Of a stretch of DNA of 64,000 nucleotides, positions 43,777-53,301 are shown piece by piece. The notes beneath the pieces were generated by a model that saw nothing but the letters and a program-made list of their open reading frames with translations, did no database searches and had not been told where the DNA came from. The stretch spans positions 92,797-156,796 of the forward strand of contig CALDUY010000027.1 in NCBI GenBank assembly GCA_937923405.1, given 5' to 3'. Origin of the DNA: an uncultured Gemmataceae bacterium. GTDB taxonomy: Bacteria; Planctomycetota; Planctomycetia; Gemmatales; Gemmataceae. The position numbers were made by a program, and so were the translations under genes. The number at the start of each line of letters is the position of its first letter. Position 1 is the stretch's first letter.

Positions 43777-44943
43777 ATGATGCCTTCCCCCCAGACGAAC
43801 CGCCGGGAGTTCCTGACCCGCGACGCCACCGCGGCAGCCGTGGCCACGCTGACGGCAGTGGTCGGTGCGGCTGAACCGCTCAAGGTGCGCGTCGGCGTGA
43901 TCGGGTGCGGCAGCGTATCGCACCAGTACTTGCCGCACCTGGCCAAGTGTCCTTATGTCGAGCTGGTCAGCACCTGCGACATCCGCCCCGAGCGGGCCAA
44001 AGCTCAGGCCGAACGCTTTGGCATTCCCCATCATTACCCGCACGTTAAGCAGATGCTGGCCGGGGCCGCCTTCGACTTGCTCGTCAACCTCACCGACATG
44101 CAGGAGCACGAGCATCTGAATCGACAAGCTATCGAAGCAGGCAAGCATGTTTGGAGCGAGAAGCCGATGGCCAACTCCCTGCAGGCCGGGCAGGAACTCG
44201 TCGCCGCGGCTCGCAAAAAGGGCGTGCGTATCTGGGGTGCGCCGGCGATGGTGGTCAGCCCGCAGTTCGCCTTCATGGCCAAGGTGGTGGCCAGCGGTAA
44301 GCTAGGGAAGCTGGCGGCGGCACACGCTGAGTACGGCCACACAGGGCCGGATTGGGCTGCCTTCTTCTACGAGAAAGGGGGCGGCAGTTTGCCGGATCTG
44401 GCGGTCTACAACCTGACCACGTTGACTGGTGTGCTCGGCCCGGCCAAAGCCGTCACGGCCATGACCAGCGTCCTCACTCCGACGCGGAAGATTCGCGGCA
44501 AGGGCGAGATCAAAGTCGTCGCCGAGGACAACGCGATGGTGCTGATGGACCACAGCAACGGGTTGCTGTCTCACGTTCAGTCCGGGTTCAACTACTTCAA
44601 CCCGCACGGCCACGACGGCAGCAAAGAGCAGCGACACACGATCTCGATCTACGGAACGTCTGGGTACCTGGGGCTGGTCGGCTACGACTGGGATCCGCAC
44701 GGCGTGGATCTGGCCACGCGAAGCGAACCCGTCCTCAAGCGACACGCTACAGATAAAGGAAATTTTGTCTGGCAAATGGGCGCATCTCTGGCCGCCGAGA
44801 GCTTGGCCACGGGCAAAGACCTGCTCATCACTCCCGAACACGCCCTACACGTTTTGGAGATCATTCAAGCCACCAACGAATCGCAGGCCACCGGTCGGCG
44901 TGTGCCGCTCCGTTCCACGTTCAAATGGCCCGTGATCGCCTGA
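43777..44943 (+). CDS. Gfo/Idh/MocA family oxidoreductase, Tat-exported
   Basis: The start (ATG 43777) lies after AGGAGAAG. A twin-arginine leader (TNRREFLTRDATAAAVATL) is followed by the Rossmann motif GVIGCGSVSHQYL, a cofactor-binding Asp in STCDIRPE, and the family EKP motif (VWSEKPMANS). The C-terminal substrate domain is complete. It is predicted to oxidise or reduce a sugar or cyclitol with NAD(P) or a tightly bound cofactor. Export by Tat with bound cofactor is typical for planctomycete members. It has no partner gene; the region downstream is disordered. Confidence 0.9.
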   Translation: MMPSPQTNRREFLTRDATAAAVATLTAVVGAAEPLKVRVGVIGCGSVSHQYLPHLAKCPYVELVSTCDIRPERAKAQAERFGIPHHYPHVKQMLAGAAFDLLVNLTDMQEHEHLNRQAIEAGKHVWSEKPMANSLQAGQELVAAARKKGVRIWGAPAMVVSPQFAFMAKVVASGKLGKLAAAHAEYGHTGPDWAAFFYEKGGGSLPDLAVYNLTTLTGVLGPAKAVTAMTSVLTPTRKIRGKGEIKVVAEDNAMVLMDHSNGLLSHVQSGFNYFNPHGHDGSKEQRHTISIYGTSGYLGLVGYDWDPHGVDLATRSEPVLKRHATDKGNFVWQMGASLAAESLATGKDLLITPEHALHVLEIIQATNESQATGRRVPLRSTFKWPVIA

Positions 44944-45028
44944 GTTGTGTGTCGCTGGCCGATGAGACTCGTTGCATTGCGAACTTACTCGGATCAGGAT
45001 TTTGGATTGGTCGAACTATGAGGGTATC

Positions 45029-45154
45029 ATGCTTCGAACCTTTGCCATTGGTACAGTTCTCGTTGTGGTTGCGGCGGCCTTCTCTGCTGAACCCGACGTC
45101 GTATACCCAGACCCAGCCAGACGGCTGACCATCCGGGGTTCGGCTCGCGCCTAA
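45029..45154 (+). CDS. Orphan signal-peptide ORF, probably a truncated gene start
   Basis: The 41-codon ORF MLRTFAIGTVLVVVAAAFSA followed by EPDVVYPDPARR looks like a signal peptide and the first residues of a larger exported protein that has been lost. A weak AGGGT site precedes it. Coding character ends abruptly after the stop. Confidence 0.35.
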   Translation: MLRTFAIGTVLVVVAAAFSAEPDVVYPDPARRLTIRGSARA

Positions 45155-45353
45155 GGCGGGTGCTAGGAACGAAACGCCTACCAAGCTTGCAATCTGTGCT
45201 GCTAACTAGCTACAATAACTACCCCAATATAGCGATTACTTCAAACCACTTCTCCGAAAGGTTTTATCGCAAATGCGTTATGCTTTTAGTTGGCAATCAA
45301 ACCAATTTTCGGCGATTTGTTGAGGCAATGACATATTGCGAGGGGGAATGACG
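45155..45353. other. Non-coding, AT-richer stretch
   Basis: No gene or clear structure is seen. Base composition is more AT-rich than the neighbours, suggesting old inserted DNA or loss of a gene. Confidence 0.4.
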
Positions 45354-45482
45354 ATGGCTTCCGTGAAAATCGAGTACGATCCTGTTCGAGGTGGTTTTTG
45401 TTTGCGTTTTGGTTTTTGCATGGGCGTTAAAGTTAAAGACAAACCTTTGTTCAATCGTCGTGTTTCTAGCATGAGCGATTAA
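45354..45482 (+). CDS. Small ORF with a strong ribosome site
   Basis: A 42-codon ORF (MASVKIEYDPVRGG to RRVSSMSD) starts 8 bases after GAGGGGG. It stops at 45480-45482. The next open frame (+1) begins at the same place and encodes a longer protein-like segment to 45876, so this may be the N-terminus of a frameshifted gene: removing one T near 45479 would join them. No family is recognised. Confidence 0.4.
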   Translation: MASVKIEYDPVRGGFCLRFGFCMGVKVKDKPLFNRRVSSMSD

Positions 45483-45876
45483 AACTGGCCGCATCACTGT
45501 CCTGGAGAGCTCCTGGAATTATGGCGGCTTGCCGCTGCGCGGGATTGCTAAAACAAGCAACTGGTCCGAGGGGAGGTATCCGGTTGTTGGTAGCGAGCTT
45601 CGCATTGGTCCCCTTCAGCTTCGACAGAGTGTGGAACGGTTGGAGTTGTGGTTCAGCACAGGCCGCACGCTACCTCGCAAACACTGGGAACGCCAGGAGG
45701 AGCGCGGCGTCACTCTGTGGTTCTCGCAACGAAAGGTGTTGGCTGGCTGGCCGGTGCCCGGCAGTGGTTGGCGAGAGGCATGTCCGTTAGTCGCCGGTAT
45801 CTCGATTGAGTTTTCGCGAATAACCACCACCTATCCAGTCACGGAGCTGCTGCTGGCCGTTGAGGATTTCAAGTGA
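45478..45876 (+). CDS. Hypothetical protein segment without a normal start codon
   Basis: The open frame reads IKTGRITVLESSWNYGGLPL, continues with GSELRIGPLQLRQSVERLEL and ends VTELLLAVEDFK. It is protein-like over more than 120 residues, but the first usable codon is TTG 45529, which would cut off part of the fold. It most likely belongs to the ORF at 45354 through a one-base frameshift. The function is unknown. Confidence 0.4.
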   Translation: MKTGRITVLESSWNYGGLPLRGIAKTSNWSEGRYPVVGSELRIGPLQLRQSVERLELWFSTGRTLPRKHWERQEERGVTLWFSQRKVLAGWPVPGSGWREACPLVAGISIEFSRITTTYPVTELLLAVEDFK

Positions 45877-46091
45877 GTCGTCACGGGTAGAACCTATCCA
45901 GAGAGGATGAAATGCATCCAGAATTAGGGATCGGTTGTTCGGTGCCTGAATATTGTTTTCTAGAGTAGCAGAAGTGGGGCCAATCTAGGACAACAATCGA
46001 TGGAGTATTCGGGGAATGATGCGGTGAAGAGCCAAGTCCTAAGTTGTTCTCCAGGTAACAGTTGTCGACTATGGACTAGGCTAGTCACGAG

Positions 46092-46176
46092 TGCCGAAGA
46101 GAGGACTTGAACCTCCACTCCCTTGACGGGAACCAGCTCCTGAAGCTGGCGCGTCTGCCAATTCCGCCACTTCGGC
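46092..46176 (-). tRNA. tRNA-Leu, anticodon CAG
   Basis: On the minus strand the acceptor GCCGAAG pairs with CTTCGGC. The D arm is GGCGGAATTGGCAGAC. The anticodon stem CCAGC/GCTGG carries loop TTCAGGA (anticodon CAG, read as ctg at 46140-46142). The long variable arm contains TTCCCGTCAAGGGAG and the T loop is TTCAAGT. It is a class II tRNA with no encoded CCA. It reads leucine CUG codons. Confidence 0.93.
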
Positions 46177-46285
46177 TTGACCCATCTATCATAGATGTTG
46201 CTCACCGTTCGTCAAGAGGCGTTACTTGCCCGGCGTCAGGTGATCTTCCAGCGCCGTTCGAGGGTTCACGGGCGATTGGCGGAAT

Positions 46286-46320
46286 CACGGAGGGCGAGCG
46301 CTCGCCGCTGGGAAAAGTCG
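46286..46320. repeat. REP-like palindromic repeat
   Basis: CACGGAGGGCGAGCGCTCGC followed by CGCTGGGAAAAGTCG matches the unit at 12697-12730, with a fully palindromic centre (GGCGAGCGCTCGCC). Confidence 0.55.
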
Positions 46321-46765
46321 TCGCTCGAATCGGACAACTCTCCTCTTCAACGTTGCTGCAAATCGCGTAAACTTTGCTAGAGATGTCCTCCCACCGTTGG
46401 AGTCCCACCGCCATGCGATCGCGTTGCCTGCTCTCCCTCTAGCAGCCCTAAGTCCAGCAGTTTCATGAGGTTATCGAAAGTACAGCGAGGTAACTCTAGG
46501 GACGATTGCCTGCCTGATTCTCTAGTTCGGATGCATGTTCGAGAAGTATACTGATTGTCACCTTAATCTTGTTGGTTGCTGGAGCACAAGGAGAAAAGCG
46601 ACGTTGTTGGGCCAGGTGCCGTGAGGAACGAGTAAAAGAATCCTGACGACTTTTCTGGTAATCCGCTCGCCATCCTATAATTCTGCAAGCTATACTTGTT
46701 ACCGGATGTCATGGCCTCAACAGATCAGCAATGTCGCGATCTAGCCTTGCGAGAAGGGAAGTCAG
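46321..46765. other. Intergenic region upstream of the FHA-HD-GYP gene
   Basis: No gene is supportable here. A consensus TATAAT lies at 46676-46681, 85 bases before the start, with a poor -35; it could be the promoter of the regulator gene. Confidence 0.35.
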
Positions 46766-48340
46766 ATGAAGAGGTCCATCCGGCTACGAGGCATGAATGG
46801 CCCGCTCAAAGGCCGTTTGTGGGAAGCCGCTGATCTACTTCGTGTTGGACGACTAGAAGCGTTGGAAGTCGTCATCGACGATAGCTCCGTAAGTCGGTAT
46901 CACGCCGAAGTACGAGCCACCGATCGAGGTTGGCGAGTTCGCGACCTGGGCAGCACGAATGGCACACGACTCAACGGAGTACGACTGGGCAACGGCCAAT
47001 GGCCGCTTCGCGCTAAGGATCTGCTCCAATTCGGCGAAGTGGCGGTGGTCGTCGAAGCGGTTTCTGATGGCGAACCGGACAGCGATCCAGGATCGCCGTT
47101 GCCCGACATGCGGGTCAGCGAAGTCAACTCGCGCAGCTGGCACGAGGCAATGGAAGGTCTGGCCTACGACACTCGTCAGGGGATACGTCCCGTCGAGCAA
47201 CTCAAAGCCCTGGTACGAGCCGGCCATCATCTGGTTCACATCGCCAAAGAAGAGGATCTCCTACAGTCGATTCTCGACGATGCCGTTCAGGTGCTGGAAG
47301 CCCAGCGGGGAGCGATCGTCCTGCTCGATCCGCAAGACGGTCGACTGAAGATCAAAGCCATTCGTACCGGCAACGTCAACGGTCGCCCGGCGATGAACGG
47401 TCGTGGCGATCCGGGCCGATTCCAGTTCAGCCAAAGCCTGGCTCAACGCTGCTTCAGTCGCGGGGAATCGATCCTCTGCCACCGCATTGAAGAAGATCCG
47501 GAACTGGCAATGGCTCGCAGCATCGCCGAGGGAACCATGAACTCGGTGCTGTGCGTGCTGCTGCGAACGCCGCGTAAGTCCCTGGGCGTGCTGCATCTGG
47601 ATCGCGGTCCACTGCAACGGCCCTTCACTGCGGAGGATCTCAACCTCGCCGATGCCATTGCCGCCAACGTTTCCGCCGGCATCGAGTGCGCTCAACTGCT
47701 CCGCAAACAGCGCGATCTGTTTCTCAATACCATCACCATTCTGGCCCAGGCGGTCGAACTGCGCGACGAGTGTACTGGCAACCACACCTACCGTGTCCAG
47801 CAGTACTCCATTAAGCTGGCGGAGCATTTGAACCTGCCCGAGGATCAACTCGAACTGTTGCAGATCGGTACGCCGCTGCATGACATTGGTAAGATCGGTA
47901 TCGACGATGCTATTCTGCGCAAGCCGGATCGGCTAACGCCAGAAGAGTTCGAGATTATGAAAACGCACACGATCAAGGGAGCCGAAATCGTTCAGACCAT
48001 TCCGGATCTCAAACCAATCGTACCGATTGTCCGCTCGCACCACGAACGCTGGGATGGCATGGGCTACCCAGACCGACTCAGCGGCGAGGGAATTTCTCCC
48101 TTGGCGCGTATCGTGGCCTTGGCCGACGCCTTCGACGCGATGACCCAGGATCGTCCCTATCGCAAAGGCATGGATCCGGAAATCGCCTTCAGCGAAATAG
48201 AGCGGCAGGCGGGCAAGCAGTTCGACCCGAAGTTTGCCGCCGCTTTTTTGGAGATTCGCTCCAATATCCTGGAAGAGATGCGTGCTCAGTCTGAGCAGCA
48301 AGGCACGACCCGCCGCACCCGGACCGTTGCCTCTGTCTGA
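46766..48340 (+). CDS. FHA-GAF-HD-GYP signalling protein
   Basis: The 524-residue cytoplasmic protein has an FHA domain at residues 1-100 (LRVGRLEALEVVIDDSSVSR, GSTNGTRLNG), which binds phosphothreonine. A GAF sensor domain is at about 140-315. An HD-GYP phosphodiesterase domain is at about 325-500 with the full set: NHTYRVQQYS, HDIGKIGI, HTIKGAEI, HHERWDGMGYP and ADAFDAMTQDRPYR. HD-GYP enzymes hydrolyse cyclic di-GMP. The design suggests that a Ser/Thr kinase and a small ligand jointly control c-di-GMP breakdown. The start has an AAGGGAAG site 6 bases upstream. It stands alone. Confidence 0.92.
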   Translation: MKRSIRLRGMNGPLKGRLWEAADLLRVGRLEALEVVIDDSSVSRYHAEVRATDRGWRVRDLGSTNGTRLNGVRLGNGQWPLRAKDLLQFGEVAVVVEAVSDGEPDSDPGSPLPDMRVSEVNSRSWHEAMEGLAYDTRQGIRPVEQLKALVRAGHHLVHIAKEEDLLQSILDDAVQVLEAQRGAIVLLDPQDGRLKIKAIRTGNVNGRPAMNGRGDPGRFQFSQSLAQRCFSRGESILCHRIEEDPELAMARSIAEGTMNSVLCVLLRTPRKSLGVLHLDRGPLQRPFTAEDLNLADAIAANVSAGIECAQLLRKQRDLFLNTITILAQAVELRDECTGNHTYRVQQYSIKLAEHLNLPEDQLELLQIGTPLHDIGKIGIDDAILRKPDRLTPEEFEIMKTHTIKGAEIVQTIPDLKPIVPIVRSHHERWDGMGYPDRLSGEGISPLARIVALADAFDAMTQDRPYRKGMDPEIAFSEIERQAGKQFDPKFAAAFLEIRSNILEEMRAQSEQQGTTRRTRTVASV

Positions 48341-48394
48341 GCGAACGCCGACAGCCGTGCAGAAGTTCCTCGATCTTGCCTCTACGCTGGCGGG

Positions 48395-51300
48395 TTATTT
48401 GTCCAGTCGCAGTACGTCGCCGTAGGTCAAACTCGGCAATGTAACCCGAAGCGTCTTGTCCTGGGCCGTGAAGGTCAGCTCGCCGTGATAGGCGCTGGCG
48501 ACCCGGCGAATCGTCGGCAGGTCGCGCAGCACCAGTTCCACGGACTTGAGCGGCCCAGGAGCATAGTTGGCCAGCGGCAGGACGTAACCGGTCGGGGCCT
48601 CCAGTAAGCGTGCATCCACGGTACCGGAGACCGACAGCCGCGGTGGACCGGCGGCCTCGGCGATGTCCGCGCCTGGCAGGTGGAACACTGCGGGGTCGAG
48701 CGGCCCCGGCAGAGCGTGAGTGTTCGGTCCTCGATCAGGGACGCGTGGCGGTCGGGCCAGCAACCACAGGTAGGCTAGCCCCGGATGCCCCGCAAGGTAG
48801 TAGATCTTGCCCTTGCCCAGTCGGCGTGCCACATAAGCCGGGCTGTTGTCCGAGGCGAACCGCGCTCGGATCTCCACGTCGTCGCTCGGCTCGATCCGTT
48901 CCTGGGTCGCCAGAATCGGCATCCACGGCCCGCGACCGGCAAGGCGATCCAGCGGTTCCAGAAAGGCTAGTTCCTGCCGGGGGCGTAGGAACGTCTCGCG
49001 CTGCCGGGTCGTCACTCGCTTCAACCCCGCCAGTTGGTGCCAGTCGGTCATCGGTTCGCCATAACTGTCTTTCTGGCCCGAGGCGGCGGTGCCCAGCAGT
49101 ACGCCGCCAGCTTCGACCCAGGTTTTCAGGGCCGGTACTAACTCGCGCGGCCAGTGATCGCCCACGACGATCAGCACTTTCTTGTCGCTCAGTTTGCCCG
49201 CGAGTACGTCCTCTTCGGTGACCAGATCCGGGGAATAGCCCAGAAAAGTGAGCGCTTTCCAGATCCCTAATCGCTCTAAATGGAAGTGCAGCCGAGTCTG
49301 ACGGAACTTCGGCCCAAAAACGGCGTGGCCGGCGCGATCCAGAGCGATGGCGGCGAAGTCCCAACGCTCGGTGCTTTCGCTAACGAGCAGAGCCACCGAC
49401 GATGGCACCGCCCGGGCCTGTGGCAAGAGATCCTCGACGAAGCCGACGCAGTGGGTCACATCGCGCAGGGCACGATAACGGCTAACAGCACGGTGGTCGA
49501 TGTGGTTCTCGGTAAAGGTTTCATTCAGGCCGATGCCGAAGAAGTCGAGCATGGTCGCGCCGTGAGCCAGGTGCGTGAACGCCGAGCGCTGAAAGTTGGC
49601 GTCGGTGTTGCCGGGTGCATGCGGCATGTTGTACTGACGCAGTATCGCTCGCGGATTTTCCCTCATTCCCGAGCGGAAATGTTCGCTAATGTAACCGTTG
49701 ACCATCGGTCCTAGCTGAGCCAACTGCCAGAAATACTCGCTGTGTCGGCCTAGGTCGGCGGCCCCGCGACGAAACCACTTAATGTACATCGTCGTCTGCG
49801 GATAGTAGAACGGATGACACGAGTAGTTGGCCCCGCATAGCACCTCCTCTCCCAGGGCGGCGCGGACCTCCTTGACGCCCTGAGCGGCGAACTCGATGGC
49901 GATGTCTTCGTAAAACAGCAGCGAATCCACGTACAGTCGCGGATTCTTTACCGCCGCGTTGGCGCTGCTGTCAGGTCGCAACGGGGTCGTGCCGACCACG
50001 CCCCACTCAGGCAGCCAGTAGTCCTTCAGCGGTCGATCGGCTCGATGTTTCTTTAACCAGGCGATCCAGCGCTGCGATAGCGCCTCGCTGGGCTTCAGGC
50101 GCTTGTCCTTGGCCAGATCCTCCGCCAAGAGCATGTCGATCCATTCGGAGAAGTGAATCTCGTCGCCATAGTCAAAGAAGCGGAGTTGATCGAGCAGACC
50201 ATCGCGGAGCAACTGACCCTTGGCGCGATCGATGTTAGCGCGGGTCGGCGGATGGCGGTAACTGGTCACCATCCAGGAGCGGCTCGGCTTCAGCCCCAGG
50301 GCTTCGAGATTCTTTCGCTGGACGGGGCCACTGTTGGCCGGGTGCATGCCACGAAAGCCCAGAGCGACGTACAGTTCGGCATACTTGCGGCCATAGGCGT
50401 TATCCTGACCGAGCGGCATCCATCCCCCATGACAGAGCGGCAATGTCGGGTTTTTCCCCGGTGCGGGATGCTTCTTCAACTCCGCCAAAATGCGATCGAT
50501 CGCCTCCTCGGGAGTGGTTGGCTCCTCGCCTTTGTTGGGATAGGGCGGCAAATAGACCCGCAATGGCGAGGGACCGGCCAGCTTCCGCGTCACCGTCGTC
50601 GCTCCCACGGGGCGAAGCTCGAGCTCGAACGGCTCGCCCGTGCTGAGAAACTGCACCGCGCCGAAGTGGGTCGTATCCTGGCCGCCTAGCCCCAGCCAGT
50701 CGCTGCTGCTGCCCGGGGCGAGATCGCCCACCTCGGCGGGGTCGGAATGGCTCCAGGGAATCCGATTGTAGACATGCGAGACACGGAAAGAGGCATTCTT
50801 CGTGCCGCGATTGGTGAACCGCGCCTCCCAGCGCGGCCCGATGGCATCACGCACCGCATCGAGAATCGGATAAGCACTGGTTCGCTGCGAGTAATGCTTG
50901 ATCCAGCTGTCGCCCACGTCGCGCGTCAGGTAGAGCAGATCAATGTTGCGGTTCGCCGACCGTCCAGGCTCCTGCGGCTGCTCGACGCCGAGTAGTTTTA
51001 GCGTCGCCTTGCCCTTTTTGAGAGCGGCAATGGTGACCACCTCTTCGAGCAACCCTTCCGGTCCCCAGGGTGGATCGTGTTGTGCCTTCGCCTCATATTT
51101 GCCCGAGAAGGCAGCGTAGCGAACGCTGTCCTTGGTGCCCATCAGTTGATCGAGCAGTTGCTTGCCGTTCTGTTCGACGACGACGCGGAACCGGGCGTCC
51201 GTGAACGGCGGATACTCGTAGCGCACCCACAATCGATAGGAGCCGGCCTCAGGGATGTCCACGACCGCGTTCGCCGTGCCGGACTTTACCTCGGCAGGCA

Positions 51301-51508
51301 ACGACAGCAGCCGCTCGCCGGAAATGTGATTGAAGCCGACCAGATCGACCATGTAGTTGCCCTCGCCGTTGCGGACGACCTTCCAGCCGTCCTCGACGAG
51401 GAAATCCTCGGCCTCGATCACCACAGCGGGAGCGGGACGAAACCCCGATTGCCCCCAGACGAGTGCAAGAACCAGCAGGCAGCTTGCCAGTGCAGCGCAA
51501 CGCATCAT
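48395..51508 (-). CDS. Large secreted carbohydrate-active-like protein
   Basis: A signal peptide precedes a carbohydrate-binding-module-like beta-sandwich (about residues 25-190; VVIEAEDFLVEDGWKVV, YRLWVRYEYPP). A central region, about 330-720, looks like a TIM barrel (LPLCHGGWMPLGQDN, FDYGDEIHFSEWIDMLL). About 730-900 is a glutamine-amidotransferase-like domain as in beta-galactosidase trimerisation modules (VEAGGVLLGTAASGQKDS). The end is a small beta domain. The 1037-residue layout fits a glycoside hydrolase-type protein, but no catalytic pair can be named with certainty. The gene is transcribed alone, away from the AT-rich island. Confidence 0.7.
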   Translation of the reverse strand: MMRCAALASCLLVLALVWGQSGFRPAPAVVIEAEDFLVEDGWKVVRNGEGNYMVDLVGFNHISGERLLSLPAEVKSGTANAVVDIPEAGSYRLWVRYEYPPFTDARFRVVVEQNGKQLLDQLMGTKDSVRYAAFSGKYEAKAQHDPPWGPEGLLEEVVTIAALKKGKATLKLLGVEQPQEPGRSANRNIDLLYLTRDVGDSWIKHYSQRTSAYPILDAVRDAIGPRWEARFTNRGTKNASFRVSHVYNRIPWSHSDPAEVGDLAPGSSSDWLGLGGQDTTHFGAVQFLSTGEPFELELRPVGATTVTRKLAGPSPLRVYLPPYPNKGEEPTTPEEAIDRILAELKKHPAPGKNPTLPLCHGGWMPLGQDNAYGRKYAELYVALGFRGMHPANSGPVQRKNLEALGLKPSRSWMVTSYRHPPTRANIDRAKGQLLRDGLLDQLRFFDYGDEIHFSEWIDMLLAEDLAKDKRLKPSEALSQRWIAWLKKHRADRPLKDYWLPEWGVVGTTPLRPDSSANAAVKNPRLYVDSLLFYEDIAIEFAAQGVKEVRAALGEEVLCGANYSCHPFYYPQTTMYIKWFRRGAADLGRHSEYFWQLAQLGPMVNGYISEHFRSGMRENPRAILRQYNMPHAPGNTDANFQRSAFTHLAHGATMLDFFGIGLNETFTENHIDHRAVSRYRALRDVTHCVGFVEDLLPQARAVPSSVALLVSESTERWDFAAIALDRAGHAVFGPKFRQTRLHFHLERLGIWKALTFLGYSPDLVTEEDVLAGKLSDKKVLIVVGDHWPRELVPALKTWVEAGGVLLGTAASGQKDSYGEPMTDWHQLAGLKRVTTRQRETFLRPRQELAFLEPLDRLAGRGPWMPILATQERIEPSDDVEIRARFASDNSPAYVARRLGKGKIYYLAGHPGLAYLWLLARPPRVPDRGPNTHALPGPLDPAVFHLPGADIAEAAGPPRLSVSGTVDARLLEAPTGYVLPLANYAPGPLKSVELVLRDLPTIRRVASAYHGELTFTAQDKTLRVTLPSLTYGDVLRLDK

Positions 51509-51766
51509 GCGAGAACACTCCAGGACGCAGCGGTCGGCGAAGTAGAGCGAATGGTCGCAAGCCGACGACGCTGCGTCAAGCCCGGCCTGGCTTCCGCGAA
51601 ATGCAACCGGTTCGGATCCGATGTTATCCGGTGCGTTCAGGTAGCTATCTCGCTACTACACTGAACCGATCAGAGCGAGCACGTTAGTAGCGTATTTGTA
51701 TTCCCATCCCCAAAGAATCTAGTGCCCCACGACTCGCGATACTCGGCCTCATTCCTCGGTGTGTTA

Positions 51767-51816
51767 GTTCTGCGTGACGGTGACGATCGGTCCATCCAGA
51801 TCGTCACCGACAGAAC
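51767..51816. repeat. Hairpin at the GC/AT boundary
   Basis: GGTGACGATC (51779-51788) pairs perfectly with GATCGTCACC (51799-51808), and GTTCTG/CAGAAC extend the arms outward. It lies between the divergent genes at 51508 and 52097. No supportable gene is seen in 51509-52096. Confidence 0.5.
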
Positions 51817-51985
51817 GACTGGCTTTCGCGAAGTCGGCGGTTGCCCGATACACAAACCCGTGAAGATGATCGCATTCCAACATTGGCAAGACAATACTAA
51901 TTATATACAAGATCTTTATAATATCATTTATCGAGCGATTAAGAAATTATTAAAAAACAATTAAAATATTCAAAGTAGAAAAATC

Positions 51986-52014
51986 TTGACGATTTGAAAA
52001 AGAAGAATTAAAGT
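51986..52014 (+). promoter_or_regulatory. Possible promoter of the AT-rich island genes
   Basis: TTGACG (51986-51991), a 17-base spacer and TAAAGT (52009-52014) lie 83 bases before the DUF1573 start, in AT-rich sequence where chance matches are common. Confidence 0.3.
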
Positions 52015-52096
52015 GAGACAGTATCAAGGAATCTCGCGTAAAAAGCTAGAGTGATTATCAAAGATTGTTATCGATTCGGGATCAAGGGGCTTAACC

Positions 52097-53153
52097 ATGC
52101 TTACAAAAACAAGAATAGATAGATGGAAAGCAGTATGGTTCATAATGGCATGTATGACCGCTGCCTTGCTCTTTTATCCTGCGGGTGCCCCATACCGATT
52201 GGAAGAACGGCGAGATGCGACCAGTAATAGAGTTGAATTGCACGTTCCTCCTTCCTTACTCTCACTGGGGCAAGTATGGGAAGCTGCAAGATATGAATTA
52301 ATTCTTCCCATATTTAACAATAGTGATCGCGAAGTTGAGATTGAAAAATTTATCACTTCATGTGGCTGCGTGAATATCTCACCTTCGCAATTGAGAATTC
52401 CATCGAGGGAATCGCGAGAAATCAGTCTCGAATTAAATTTATCACCAAAATACCACGAAGATTTCAAAATACGGATGCAGAAGATCTTTAATGGGGGGGG
52501 GGGAGTGGTCCAGATTCAATGTTTCGGTTTACCCGTTAATGAAGGAAAAACCGGACAACCGCATCGAATGGCGAATATCCGCTCAGGTACGATCCGCGAT
52601 TGCACTCAAAACAAATCAGATCGAATTTGAGCCAGTTTCACGGTTATCGCAGCCTCCCAAGTCGATATCGATTCATATTACAGACCTCGTTGGACTTGAC
52701 AATCTGGTTGCCACATCAGCATCAACGCATATCGATGTAAAAGTGGATAAATCCGAGGTGATTGATCGAGGGTATGTTGTTCAAATAAGCCCCAAAACAG
52801 CGTTCCCTGAAGGATTAACAAGAACAAGCGTTGAGTTAACACCCTGGGTGAATGGCAGGGATTTACCACCTACTCAACTGGACGTAATTTGCAAAATATT
52901 GCCGGATGCAGAAGTGGTGCCCGAGAGTATGGCATTTGGAATACGACCCATTGGGTCACGGATTATTGATTCATTTTATATTCGTTCAAGAACCAATGGC
53001 AAATTGATTCCTAGGAATGTGAAAGTAGAAGGTGATCACCTCTTTGTTGAGAGGATAAACGTATCGGAAGATAAAGTTGAATATCGTATAGATTATAGAT
53101 TGGCGCGTGACAAGACCGGGAGATCAATCAAGTCGCATTTAGCTGGAAGTTGA
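52097..53153 (+). CDS. DUF1573-like exported protein, frameshifted in a G11 run
   Basis: The first segment (from ATG 52097) has a signal anchor (AVWFIMACMTAALLFY) and the DUF1573 hallmark ITSCGCVNI after an Ig-like strand pattern (ELILPIFNNSDREVEIEKF). At eleven consecutive G (52493-52503) the frame is lost. With ten G it would continue NGGGEWSRFNVSVYPL and run to 53153, giving one protein of about 351 residues with several beta-sandwich repeats. The run explains why two overlapping open frames exist. Codon use is AT-rich. The break is probably a sequencing error or slippage site. DUF1573 proteins are envelope Ig-like proteins of unknown role. Confidence 0.7.
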
Positions 53154-53301
53154 ATGTGAAGATGGGGTGGATGAAGTCGTTTCGATCGGTCTAACGCACT
53201 TTGGGAAATAATTGGACTGTGGTGATGAGTAAAGTTAGCGAGGTGCTTGTTTGTGATGCTACCGCAATTTAAATTCATATTCAATAGTAGGGAGGTAGAG
53301 C

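Noticed and set aside
45960..46205. 81-codon minus-strand frame
   Set aside because: It overlaps the tRNA-Leu(CAG) gene on the same strand and has no protein-like features.
51722..51964. 80-codon ORF at the GC/AT boundary
   Set aside because: It runs through a strong hairpin and into poly-A/T sequence, with no ribosome site.
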